Assembly: GCA_023387655.1 (NCBI GenBank)
Contig: JAEWHR010000019.1
Span: 15,776 to 79,775, forward strand
Reading direction: 5' to 3'
DNA: 64,000 nucleotides
Origin: Bacillota bacterium
Lineage (GTDB): Bacteria > Bacillota > Clostridia > Lachnospirales > Lachnospiraceae
A model generated the notes under the pieces. That model saw nothing but the letters and a program-made list of their open reading frames with translations. It was not told the DNA's origin and did not search any database. Below, piece by piece: positions 44,446 through 52,654 of the stretch. The position numbers and the translations under genes are program-made. Numbering within the stretch: the stretch's first letter is position 1; every line of letters starts with the position of its first letter.

Positions 44446-45186
44446 CTACTCACAACGGAGCATTTCTTTCTTTAGACGTTTAATAATTTTCTTCTCTAAA
44501 CGCGATATATAAGACTGCGAAATTCCAAGCATATCAGCTACTTCTTTTTGTGTTCGTTCATTTCCGTCCGCAGTGTTTAAACCAAAGCGCAATGATACAA
44601 TTATCTTTTCACGATCATTTAGCTTTGAGAGCGCTCTACCAAGTAGTTTCTTATCAACCTCATCCTCTATGTTTTTGTATATAACATCTTCCTCCGTACC
44701 AAGAATATCGGACAACAACAGCTCATTACCATCCCAGTCTACATTGAGTGGCTCATCAATCGATACCTCAAGCTTTGTTTTACTATTTCTGCGTAGATAC
44801 ATCAAAATCTCGTTTTCAATGCAACGAGAAGCATAGGTTGCTAACTTAATATTCTTATCTGGATTAAATGTATTAATCGCCTTAATAAGCCCTATTGTTC
44901 CAATAGAGATTAAATCTTCTACCCCTACACCCGTATTATCAAATTTTTTCGCTATGTAAACAACCAATCTTAGGTTATGTTCTACCAGTAGAGACTTCGC
45001 CTCCACGTCTTGCGCTGTACCAAGCTTCATAATTGCATCTGCTTCTCTTTTGGCATCCAAAGGAGCCGGCAAAACTTCAGCTCCCCCAATATAGTGAATC
45101 TCCCCTTTTTTCTTTAAGAATAACTCACGAAAATTTGGTATCATTCGGAACTGAAATTTATTTTGGATTGAAATTTTTAACAGCAT
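44446..45186 (-). CDS. sigE: RNA polymerase sporulation sigma factor SigE (pro-form)
   Basis: A 246-residue mother-cell sigma factor. An N-terminal pro-sequence of about 30 residues (MLLKISIQNKFQFRMI ...) precedes EIHYIGGAEVLPAPL, which matches the processing-site region of pro-SigE (YYIGGSEALPPPL type). Regions 2 (LRLVVYIAKKFDN ... LISIGTIGLIKAINTF) and 4 (QKEVADMLGISQSYISRLE) are clear. SpoIIGA, encoded immediately upstream, removes the pro-sequence. The start is the ATG about 10 bases after AAGGGAG; a GTG 15 codons earlier overlaps the end of spoIIGA. Confidence 0.96.
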   Translation of the reverse strand: MLLKISIQNKFQFRMIPNFRELFLKKKGEIHYIGGAEVLPAPLDAKREADAIMKLGTAQDVEAKSLLVEHNLRLVVYIAKKFDNTGVGVEDLISIGTIGLIKAINTFNPDKNIKLATYASRCIENEILMYLRRNSKTKLEVSIDEPLNVDWDGNELLLSDILGTEEDVIYKNIEDEVDKKLLGRALSKLNDREKIIVSLRFGLNTADGNERTQKEVADMLGISQSYISRLEKKIIKRLKKEMLRCE

Positions 45187-45214
45187 CTGGCAAGCTCCCT
45201 TCTCATTTTCCCAT

Positions 45215-46084
45215 TTAACTTTCCTGTCCACCTACAATTCCTAAAAGATCTGTATGTAACAATACTTGATAAGTCTCACAATTTGCAAATCCCTGATTTG
45301 ACAAAGCAGCAATAACCTCATAGTTACAAATACAGTCACTTGAATTACTTATAATAATCTTCTTCAACCGTATTCCAAATAAAAGTCCATTCTGCTTACC
45401 AACAGAACTATACGGAATAACGCGAATACGATTTGGATGTAATTCCTTTAATTGATTCATCTCTTTCTCTAATAGTTTTTCATTCACAACTATTACCGGT
45501 CTCCCGGAAATCGGGTCTCTTAATGAGTTACCTGTATCCATCAACCCTTTGCACACAATAGGCTCCTCTTCTATGTAGAGCTCTACGGAATATAAATCTT
45601 CTTCCTTCCTTCTGTTTTGCCTCCATATGATACAAGCGAAGCTAGCAAGCAACAACGTTATAATTGTAATAAAAGCAATCGACGTAGTCCTCTTCTCTCC
45701 TTGTAATAACTCTTGATACATCAGATTTAAGTAATATCTAGTTTGAGTATTTAAATAAATGGAATTCACTAATCCTCCAAGAACAAAAGAGGAAATCAAC
45801 AAAACCAGATAATTACTTATAAACGCACCTTTCTTTCGGATTCCAAAAGCAATCATAGTCATAAGTAGGCCAGTCAATCCATACCCTAAGATCAGATACA
45901 TAAAAACATCTGACATAAAACATACATTGACGAAACACGCTAATGCAGCACCAATTATGGAGCCAAGTATCATACGATACTTTTTCCCTTCCTGGCGACG
46001 CAACCTTTTCACAATGATTAACAAGATCAAATCCATAATAAAGTTAATTACAAAGAGTACATCGATATATACTTCAAGTTGCAA
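45215..46084 (-). CDS. spoIIGA: Sigma-E processing peptidase SpoIIGA
   Basis: A 289-residue membrane aspartic protease. Five membrane helices fill about residues 4-155. The cytoplasmic protease domain has the active-site motif GLMDTGNSLRDP, and VIPYSSVGKQNGLLFGI follows. It cleaves pro-SigE in response to a forespore signal. The start is a TTG preceded by GGAGGCGGGTG; no better in-frame ATG exists. It lies upstream of sigE by about 30 bp, so they form the spoIIG operon. Confidence 0.96.
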   Translation of the reverse strand: MQLEVYIDVLFVINFIMDLILLIIVKRLRRQEGKKYRMILGSIIGAALACFVNVCFMSDVFMYLILGYGLTGLLMTMIAFGIRKKGAFISNYLVLLISSFVLGGLVNSIYLNTQTRYYLNLMYQELLQGEKRTTSIAFITIITLLLASFACIIWRQNRRKEEDLYSVELYIEEEPIVCKGLMDTGNSLRDPISGRPVIVVNEKLLEKEMNQLKELHPNRIRVIPYSSVGKQNGLLFGIRLKKIIISNSSDCICNYEVIAALSNQGFANCETYQVLLHTDLLGIVGGQES

Positions 46085-46112
46085 TGTTCACCCGCCTCCA
46101 CTTACTGGTTTT

Positions 46113-46118
46113 ATTATA
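46113..46118 (-). promoter_or_regulatory. Candidate -10 box of the spoIIG operon
   Basis: Minus-strand TATAAT about 30 bp before the spoIIGA start, with no good -35 box, as expected for a Spo0A-activated promoter. A TATCGAA heptamer (one mismatch to the TGTCGAA Spo0A box) lies about 80 bp further upstream at 46192-46198. Confidence 0.3.
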
Positions 46119-46247
46119 CAAAATATGCTTGGAATATTTTGTTGTAATGTGGCATTTATCAAAAAGAATTCATTTCCCATATTTTTTAACATTCGATATT
46201 ATTCGCCTTTTATGATTAGAAAAGGTAATAATCAGGAATAAAACGTG

Positions 46248-46286
46248 AAAAAGCCTTTTAAGCAATTGTCGCTTAAAAGGCTTTTT
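46248..46286 (-). terminator. Terminator after ftsZ
   Basis: AAAAAGCCTTTTAAGC / GCTTAAAAGGCTTTTT, a 16-bp perfect stem with a seven-base loop, T-rich on both sides. It separates ftsZ from spoIIGA. Confidence 0.92.
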
Positions 46287-46313
46287 TTATTACATTAACA
46301 TGCATCCTATAAA

Positions 46314-47540
46314 TTACTTTCTATTTCTTTGTAGGAACTCAGGAATCTTAATTCCACCTGGTTCAGAAGTAGAGTTTCCAACATTCCCGAAATTTTGATT
46401 AGAATAATTGTTTGGCTGCGGTTTTAAAAATGTATTCGTATTTGTCTGTGTATTTGTTTGTGGATTTGTCTGTGGATTACTCACTGGCTTATTATATGTA
46501 GACAGTGTCCCTGATGCAATTCCAACTTTACTCGAAGTTGGTACATCGTTTCTCATAAAACTTGGTGTCTTAACTGGAGCTTTACCACCTTTCTCCTCAA
46601 GACCTGTTGCAATAACAGTAATGACAGCCTGATCTGGAACTGATTCATCATACATCGCACCAAAGATAATATTAGCAGAATCTCCTGCAAGCTCCTGTAC
46701 AAATGTTGCAGCTTCATTTGCTTCGATAAGGCTTAGATCACCTGATATATTGATAATTACATGGCTTGCACCTTCAATCGTAGTCTCTAATAATGGACTT
46801 GTGATTGCCTGTTTCACAGCTTCTGTACACTTATCATCACCAGTACCAATACCGATTCCGATATGAGCGATGCCCTTATCTTTCATAACCGTCTGAACGT
46901 CAGCAAAGTCAAGATTAATAAGACCTGGAACATTAATAAGGTCTGTAATACCCTGAACGCCCTGTTGTAATACCTCATCTGCTTTTCTTAAAGCATCTGG
47001 CATCGTAGTGCGTCTATCAACAATTTCTAATAATTTATCATTTGGAATAACGATTAGGGTATCAACACTTTCTTTTAACTTCTCAATACCATTAACTGCA
47101 TTATTCATACGTTGCTTTGCTTCAAACTTGAATGGCTTTGTTACTATACCTACTGTAAGGATTCCCATACTTTTTGCGATAGAGGCAACAACCGGTGCAG
47201 CACCTGTTCCAGTACCACCACCCATTCCGCAAGTTACGAATACCATATCCGAACCTTTGATAATTTCAGTTAATTCTTCTCTACTCTCTTCTGCAGCCTT
47301 TTCACCAATCTCAGGTTGTGCACCAGCTCCAAGTCCCTTGGTAAGTTTCTCACCAATTTGTACACATTGAGGAGCCTTACAATTTTTCAAATGTTGCTTG
47401 TCCGTATTTACACAAACAAAATCAACACCCAATATATTTTCTTCAATCATACGGTTTACCGCATTATTACCTGCTCCACCAACTCCAATTACAAGTATCT
47501 TTGCAGCAGAATCCGATTCATTCATTCTTATTTCAAGCAA
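46314..47540 (-). CDS. ftsZ: Cell division protein FtsZ
   Basis: A 408-residue tubulin-like GTPase. The tubulin signature GGGTGTG is at residues 107-113. The nucleotide-binding start is ILVIGVGGAGNNAV, and the synergy/T7 loop is NLDFADVQ. A variable Asn/Gln/Thr-rich linker (NPQTNPQTNTQTNTNT) leads to the C-terminal peptide IKIPEFLQRNRK that binds partner proteins. It forms the Z-ring. The start is a TTG 7 bases after GGAGG; an ATG five codons later is an alternative without a suitable RBS. No ftsA lies upstream, unlike the usual ftsQ-ftsA-ftsZ order. Confidence 0.98.
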   Translation of the reverse strand: MLEIRMNESDSAAKILVIGVGGAGNNAVNRMIEENILGVDFVCVNTDKQHLKNCKAPQCVQIGEKLTKGLGAGAQPEIGEKAAEESREELTEIIKGSDMVFVTCGMGGGTGTGAAPVVASIAKSMGILTVGIVTKPFKFEAKQRMNNAVNGIEKLKESVDTLIVIPNDKLLEIVDRRTTMPDALRKADEVLQQGVQGITDLINVPGLINLDFADVQTVMKDKGIAHIGIGIGTGDDKCTEAVKQAITSPLLETTIEGASHVIINISGDLSLIEANEAATFVQELAGDSANIIFGAMYDESVPDQAVITVIATGLEEKGGKAPVKTPSFMRNDVPTSSKVGIASGTLSTYNKPVSNPQTNPQTNTQTNTNTFLKPQPNNYSNQNFGNVGNSTSEPGGIKIPEFLQRNRK

Positions 47541-47751
47541 GGTAGTTCCTCCTTCTTTATCATCTTTCTATTCTCATCTTAGTGACTCCTTGTCACATAT
47601 CTGCATTACAGATGGATGTATTTTTCTACCTAATATTGGAAGTACAACATATTGTGTCATACCGTATCTAATATAATTATTCTATACTATATAATATCTA
47701 TAAATGAAGAAAATATCAAGTAGTATTTACAATTTTTATACAAAAATCTAA

Positions 47752-48498
47752 TTAATTTAGTGGCTTTGAAATTATTTTTTTATTATTCTTACTATAATTT
47801 TTCATATCGATACTAAGTTTCTTATCTCCTGCAGCATCAAGTACATTTTTAAGTGCTGCAAGTTGCTCATCATAAAAGTCTTTTCGCCCTAATAAGACTT
47901 CAATTCCATCTGCGGTTAAGATTAGTTCATTGTCAGAATTGAATCTCATCACATCAATTGGTAACTCATACTTCTTAATCAATTTCGTAACATTTAATAT
48001 AGTCTCATATAAGCCATCCTTTTGAATTTCAAGCTTTTCATGCAATACTAACTTATCAAACTTTAACCCTGTAACTTGCGGAATATTATCTATTTTTTCT
48101 TTTGTGCTTTCAACCACGATACCATCCTTATCAAAATATAAGTAACCACCCATCATCTCTACACACCCAATAACTAATTTTTCGTATACTGTGACATGAA
48201 TGGTATTGCGGTTTTCCATTGTAACATCGATTTTTTCCACAAAAGGTATGGAGACAGGGTCACTAAATTGCTGCCTTAGATAAAAAAACAAGGTGATTTG
48301 ATCCGACTTTTTTAGAATCAATCGGTTTTTTATTTCTTCTTCTGTATATCTAGTAGAACCTTCTACGATAACATTTTCTAAGCGAAAATTCATAAATAGG
48401 ACAATTACTGCGATCAATACAATAAGAAGTGCTGTTAATGTTATATATAATCCCGAAAATCTCTTCCTTCTTACCTTCTTTTGTAGTTGTCTTACCAT
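47752..48498 (-). CDS. ftsQ: Cell division protein FtsQ/DivIB
   Basis: A 248-residue bitopic protein. A basic cytoplasmic N-terminus (KKVRRKRFSG) and one membrane helix (LYITLTALLIVLIAVIVLFM) precede the POTRA domain, opening with FRLENVIVEGSTRYTEEEIKNRL, and the FtsQ/DivIB beta domain. It links early and late division proteins with FtsL and DivIC. It lies between murA and ftsZ in the dcw cluster. Confidence 0.92.
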   Translation of the reverse strand: MVRQLQKKVRRKRFSGLYITLTALLIVLIAVIVLFMNFRLENVIVEGSTRYTEEEIKNRLILKKSDQITLFFYLRQQFSDPVSIPFVEKIDVTMENRNTIHVTVYEKLVIGCVEMMGGYLYFDKDGIVVESTKEKIDNIPQVTGLKFDKLVLHEKLEIQKDGLYETILNVTKLIKKYELPIDVMRFNSDNELILTADGIEVLLGRKDFYDEQLAALKNVLDAAGDKKLSIDMKNYSKNNKKIISKPLN

Positions 48499-48617
48499 AG
48501 AAAGTAACCTCCAAATTATTTTATCCTATATCTACACCTTAGAGCCTATCTATAAGGATAGTAACTTTTTTGCTAAATTTCAAAATGATATCCAGTTTGT
48601 TTATGAAATTCAATGAA

Positions 48618-49874
48618 CTAGCCCTTTATCATTCGGATATTTGCATTTAGATTTCGTAAGTCCTTACAGATATCAACATATCCTCGTTCCACAAATTCAG
48701 TATCTCTAACTACGGTAATTCCATCTGCTGTTAATCCAGCAATAATTAAGGAAGCACCACCTCTCAAATCTTTTGCTACTACTTCTGTACCTCTTAATTT
48801 TCTTGAACCCTGTACAATCGCTCTTTTTTCTTCTATATTAATGAGAGCACCCATATGATTTAAATCATCAACAATATTATAACGAGCTTCAAATATGCGT
48901 TCCTCCATAATACTCTCACCATAGGCAACAGACATAAGACTTAAAAATTGAGATTGCATATCCGTCGGGAATCCTGGAAATGGCTCTGTAGTAATAGTGC
49001 CTGGTGATTGCAACATCCCTTTCCTTTTTATAAAAGCTTTGTCTTCCCTAATATCGATCTGACATCCCATCTTACGGAGTACATGGATAACTTCCGCTAA
49101 ATCTCGTTCAATTACTCCATGAATCACAGCATAGCCAGAAGCAGCTGCTACAGCAGTCAAATACGTTCCTGCAACAATTCGGTCTGGTGGAACCTTATAG
49201 CTTGTATCATTTAACTCAGCTACTCCTTGAATACGTAAACAAGACGTACCTAATCCAGAAATTTTAGCACCAGATTGATTTAAGAACTCACATAATGCAG
49301 TAATCTCTGGTTCTCTTGCTGCATTCATAATCTCTGTAATTCCTTCTGCCAAGACTGCTGCTAATATAACATTTTCAGTAGCCCCGACGCTTGGAGATGG
49401 AAATTCTATTCGTGTTCCACGAAGCTTTGATACACTTGCGCTTAAAACATTTTCCTCATCCTCTAAAACTACACCCATTTTTTTAAGAGCACTGACATGA
49501 ATATCGATAGGTCTTTTTCCAATGGTACATCCTCCCGGATATGAAATTACAGCATGTTTATTTCTGCCTAGTAGCGCTCCTAAAAATAAGATTGATGCGC
49601 GAGTTTTCTTAGCAGTATCCTGAGTAACTGGAGTTGGTTTCACCTTCGTTGCATCTATAATTAAAGAACTGTTGTCCCATTTCACCTGACATCCCAATTC
49701 CTCCATAATTAGGAGCATGTCAGAAACATCAGAGATACATGGACAACCCTTTAATACAGTAACACCTGCGTGCAATAAGGATGCAGCTAGGATTGGTAAA
49801 ACGGCATTTTTTGAACCTTGTATAGAAACTTCTCCATATAGAGAAGACAAACCTGAAACTACAACGGAAGACAT
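48618..49874 (-). CDS. murA: UDP-N-acetylglucosamine 1-carboxyvinyltransferase
   Basis: A 418-residue EPSP-synthase-fold enzyme catalysing the first committed step of peptidoglycan synthesis. Key features are the substrate-binding Lys22-Asn23 (GSKNAVLPILAA) and the catalytic, fosfomycin-targeted Cys116 in YPGGCTIGKRPIDIH. Active-site Cys (not Asp) predicts fosfomycin sensitivity of this enzyme. Firmicutes often have two murA copies; this one is inside the dcw cluster. The start is the second of two near ATGs, 6 bases after CGAGGT. Confidence 0.95.
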   Translation of the reverse strand: MSSVVVSGLSSLYGEVSIQGSKNAVLPILAASLLHAGVTVLKGCPCISDVSDMLLIMEELGCQVKWDNSSLIIDATKVKPTPVTQDTAKKTRASILFLGALLGRNKHAVISYPGGCTIGKRPIDIHVSALKKMGVVLEDEENVLSASVSKLRGTRIEFPSPSVGATENVILAAVLAEGITEIMNAAREPEITALCEFLNQSGAKISGLGTSCLRIQGVAELNDTSYKVPPDRIVAGTYLTAVAAASGYAVIHGVIERDLAEVIHVLRKMGCQIDIREDKAFIKRKGMLQSPGTITTEPFPGFPTDMQSQFLSLMSVAYGESIMEERIFEARYNIVDDLNHMGALINIEEKRAIVQGSRKLRGTEVVAKDLRGGASLIIAGLTADGITVVRDTEFVERGYVDICKDLRNLNANIRMIKG

Positions 49875-49963
49875 AGTCATACCTCGAAATAGAAATACAC
49901 TACTATCTTATGCGATTTCTTTCGATCGGTTACAGCAAAAAAGGCTTCCGTTGTCCAGAAGAA

Positions 49964-51118
49964 TTAGCGTTCATGTTCGATTTTATTTGAAACACTAAGT
50001 ACAAGTCCCATCTCAATTAATAAAACAACCAATGAGCTACCGCCATAACTGATAAACGGTAATGGTATACCCGTTGCTGGAATACTATTCGTAACAACCG
50101 CAACATTGATTAGTACCTGCACTGCAATATGGGTAAGCACACCTGTTGCAATTAGCCCACCATAGAGATCAGGTGCATTAATCGCAATTGTAAACAACCT
50201 CCATATTAGTAGCAAAAACAACATGATTACTGCAATTGCACCAAACATACCAAGTTCTTCACAGATAACAGAAAATATCATATCGTTGTGGGCTTCTGGT
50301 ATAAAGCCTAATTTCTGCATACTATTTCCCAATCCTTTACCAAAGAGTCCGCCAGATGCTATTGCATATAAGCCCTGTAATACCTGATATCCTTTGGGAT
50401 GAGTTTCTACATTTTGCCATACTTCAATACGTTCCCCTCGGTAAGAAACCCCGAATACTAAAAAAGAACCAACAATAATAAAAATAATACCAGCTATAAT
50501 AAAATATCCTTTTTTACGACTCGCCACAAAACAGATTGAAACCATAATTGCCGCAATGATCAGTGCTGTACTAAAGTTTTCTACAACAACAAGCGCTAGT
50601 AATGGACCTACAAAGGTTACTACTCGAATAAATCCCATGAAATTATCCAACCGTCTTGGTGCTAACTGTACTATGTATGCTGTAAATAATACAACACATA
50701 TCTTGGTTAACTCGGAGGGTTGAAACTTTCCAAGACCTCCGAGAGAAATCCATCTTTGGGATCCTCCTGTTACTTCACCAAAGATTAGAACTACAGCCTG
50801 TAGCACAACACAAAGCAAATATAACATCGTTATTGGACGTAAACGTATAATTGGCAGTTTCTTAATATAAAATCGGTAATCAATCTTTGATACGATAATC
50901 ATAAGAGGAATACCTGCTATTGCAAAAAGCATTTGCCTTCGTAAAAATTTCGTTGAATCATTATAATACTTCGCTGCATTATATGAACTAGTACTATAAA
51001 TCATCACTAAGCCGAAACATACTAAGAATATAATCAGAAACAGTAGACTATAGTCATAGTAATTTTTCGTCTTTCTCCTCTTGCCCTGTTCCATCTCTTC
51101 CCTGGTCAAATGCTTCAC
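49964..51118 (-). CDS. ftsW: SEDS-family peptidoglycan glycosyltransferase FtsW/SpoVE
   Basis: A 384-residue membrane protein with about ten helices. SEDS landmarks are YSTSSYNAAKYYNDST, GSQRWISLGGLGKFQPSEL, the central EAHNDMIFSVICEELG and the C-terminal TNSIPATGIPLPFISYGGSS. It polymerises lipid II together with a class B PBP; two such PBPs are encoded nearby. Vegetative FtsW and sporulation SpoVE cannot be told apart here, though the position after murD and near a SpoVD-like PBP fits SpoVE as well. The RBS is GAGGTGAAGC. Confidence 0.93.
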   Translation of the reverse strand: MKHLTREEMEQGKRRKTKNYYDYSLLFLIIFLVCFGLVMIYSTSSYNAAKYYNDSTKFLRRQMLFAIAGIPLMIIVSKIDYRFYIKKLPIIRLRPITMLYLLCVVLQAVVLIFGEVTGGSQRWISLGGLGKFQPSELTKICVVLFTAYIVQLAPRRLDNFMGFIRVVTFVGPLLALVVVENFSTALIIAAIMVSICFVASRKKGYFIIAGIIFIIVGSFLVFGVSYRGERIEVWQNVETHPKGYQVLQGLYAIASGGLFGKGLGNSMQKLGFIPEAHNDMIFSVICEELGMFGAIAVIMLFLLLIWRLFTIAINAPDLYGGLIATGVLTHIAVQVLINVAVVTNSIPATGIPLPFISYGGSSLVVLLIEMGLVLSVSNKIEHER

Positions 51119-51140
51119 CTCACACTACTTAATCGTTACA

Positions 51141-52505
51141 TTAATTATCTTTTAACCCATGAACATATTCCTTGAATAACATACCGCGTTCTTCATAATC
51201 TTTAAACATACCCCAACTTGCACAACAAGGAGATAATAATACAGATTCACCAGCATTCGCATGTTTCGCACAAAACTCAACTGCTTCACTTAGGCTATCA
51301 ACCAAAACTATGTTCTTAACACCGAGTCGTTTTGCTGCACTTGCAATTTTTTCTCTTGTTTGACCAAGTAACACAAGATAAGTCACTTTATCATCAAAGG
51401 CTTTAATCCATTCATCATAGTTTGAATCCTTATCATAGCCCCCGCCAATTAAAAGAGTTTTGGTCTGCATTGCCTTGATTGCCTGAATAGATGCATCCGG
51501 ATTTGTACCTTTCGAATCATTGTAGTATTTCACTCCTCGCTTTGTCGTTACATACTCGATTCTATGCTCCACTCCCTTAAATTCTAATAAAGCTTTGTGT
51601 ATATAGTCCATTGGAACTTTTAAAGAAATTGCAATACCGACCGCCGCCATGACATTTTCATAATTATGTTTTCCAATGATTTTTAGTTCATTAACATCAC
51701 AGACAACACTTTCTTTCTCGTTCTCACGGTAAATAATATGATTATTCCGAAGAAATAGACCTTGTTCAAGCTCTCTTACGCTGGAAAACCACAGTATCGT
51801 AGCAGGAATTCCCTGACTTACATCTCGAAGATAAGAATCCTCATAATTCAAGACGCAGATGTCTTCTTTGGTTTGATTCTTTGTTATATTAACCTTTGCC
51901 TCAATGTAAGCTTCCATCGTATGATGGCGATTTAAGTGATCAGGTGTAATGTTTAAGATCGCAGAAACATCTGGTCTAAATCGATGGACTGTTTCTAATT
52001 GGAAACTGCTCATCTCTGCTACAATAATTGAATCGCTATTTGTATTTTTAGCCATCTGAGTATATGGTACCCCGATATTACCAACTACGAATACACTGTT
52101 GTAATAGGTTTTCATAATCTCGCCCACAAGAGTTGTCGTTGTCGTTTTACCATTCGTACCTGTAATGGCAGCTATCTTCCCCTTAGAGAAGTTATAAGCG
52201 AGTTCTACTTCCCCAAGTATCATCACACCCGCATTCTTTAGTTCCTTCACATAATCTAAATCAGTCGGAACTCCAGGACTAAGTATAACCATATCAAGTT
52301 CGGATTTAAGTTCCGATGGCAATCCACCGAGTATGATATCTCCCTTGAAATCCTTAGGTAGTTTCTTCCTAACATCTTCTTTATTTAATTCTTCGTTTGC
52401 ATCATAAAGAATGGCCTGTGCCCCCTCCTGTGATAGCAATTCTATCGCAGATATACCACTTTTTCCTGCACCAACAACCAAAACTTTTTTACCTAGGAAA
52501 TTCAT
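51141..52505 (-). CDS. murD: UDP-N-acetylmuramoylalanine-D-glutamate ligase
   Basis: A 454-residue Mur ligase. The N-terminal Rossmann-like domain (VLVVGAGKSGISAIELL) is followed by the central ATPase domain with GTNGKTTTTTLVGEI and the C-terminal domain beginning near HRIEYVTTKRGVKYYNDSKG, the Lys-carbamate/ATP-contact region. It adds D-glutamate to UDP-MurNAc-L-Ala. The start is the ATG 6 bases after TTGGAG; the in-frame TTG four codons earlier is part of that RBS. It is the only Mur ligase in this cluster. Confidence 0.95.
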   Translation of the reverse strand: MNFLGKKVLVVGAGKSGISAIELLSQEGAQAILYDANEELNKEDVRKKLPKDFKGDIILGGLPSELKSELDMVILSPGVPTDLDYVKELKNAGVMILGEVELAYNFSKGKIAAITGTNGKTTTTTLVGEIMKTYYNSVFVVGNIGVPYTQMAKNTNSDSIIVAEMSSFQLETVHRFRPDVSAILNITPDHLNRHHTMEAYIEAKVNITKNQTKEDICVLNYEDSYLRDVSQGIPATILWFSSVRELEQGLFLRNNHIIYRENEKESVVCDVNELKIIGKHNYENVMAAVGIAISLKVPMDYIHKALLEFKGVEHRIEYVTTKRGVKYYNDSKGTNPDASIQAIKAMQTKTLLIGGGYDKDSNYDEWIKAFDDKVTYLVLLGQTREKIASAAKRLGVKNIVLVDSLSEAVEFCAKHANAGESVLLSPCCASWGMFKDYEERGMLFKEYVHGLKDN

Positions 52506-52530
52506 ATTTATCTCCAATCTACAGCTATTT

Positions 52531-52615
52531 ACAAATTTGTGCTACCGCACAATACTTAACTAAAAAACTCGCCTGCCTAGCAGTAGGCAGTATGAAGAAC
52601 AAAGTTCTTTCACAC
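52531..52615. repeat. Palindromic intergenic element, copy B (also a possible terminator of the SpoVD-like gene)
   Basis: The element holds ACAAATTTGTGC (52531-52542), the hairpin CTGCCTA-GCAG-TAGGCAG (52573-52590) and an imperfect hairpin GTATGAAGAAC-AAA-GTTCTTTCACAC (52590-52615). The last and the ACAAATTTG box resemble copy A at 23068-23104 in inverted context. On the minus strand the TAGGCAG hairpin is followed five bases later by TTTTTT. Confidence 0.55.
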
Positions 52616-52654
52616 TCCTTTTTCTTTCTCAAAAATAATCTTCCTAATTATAGG

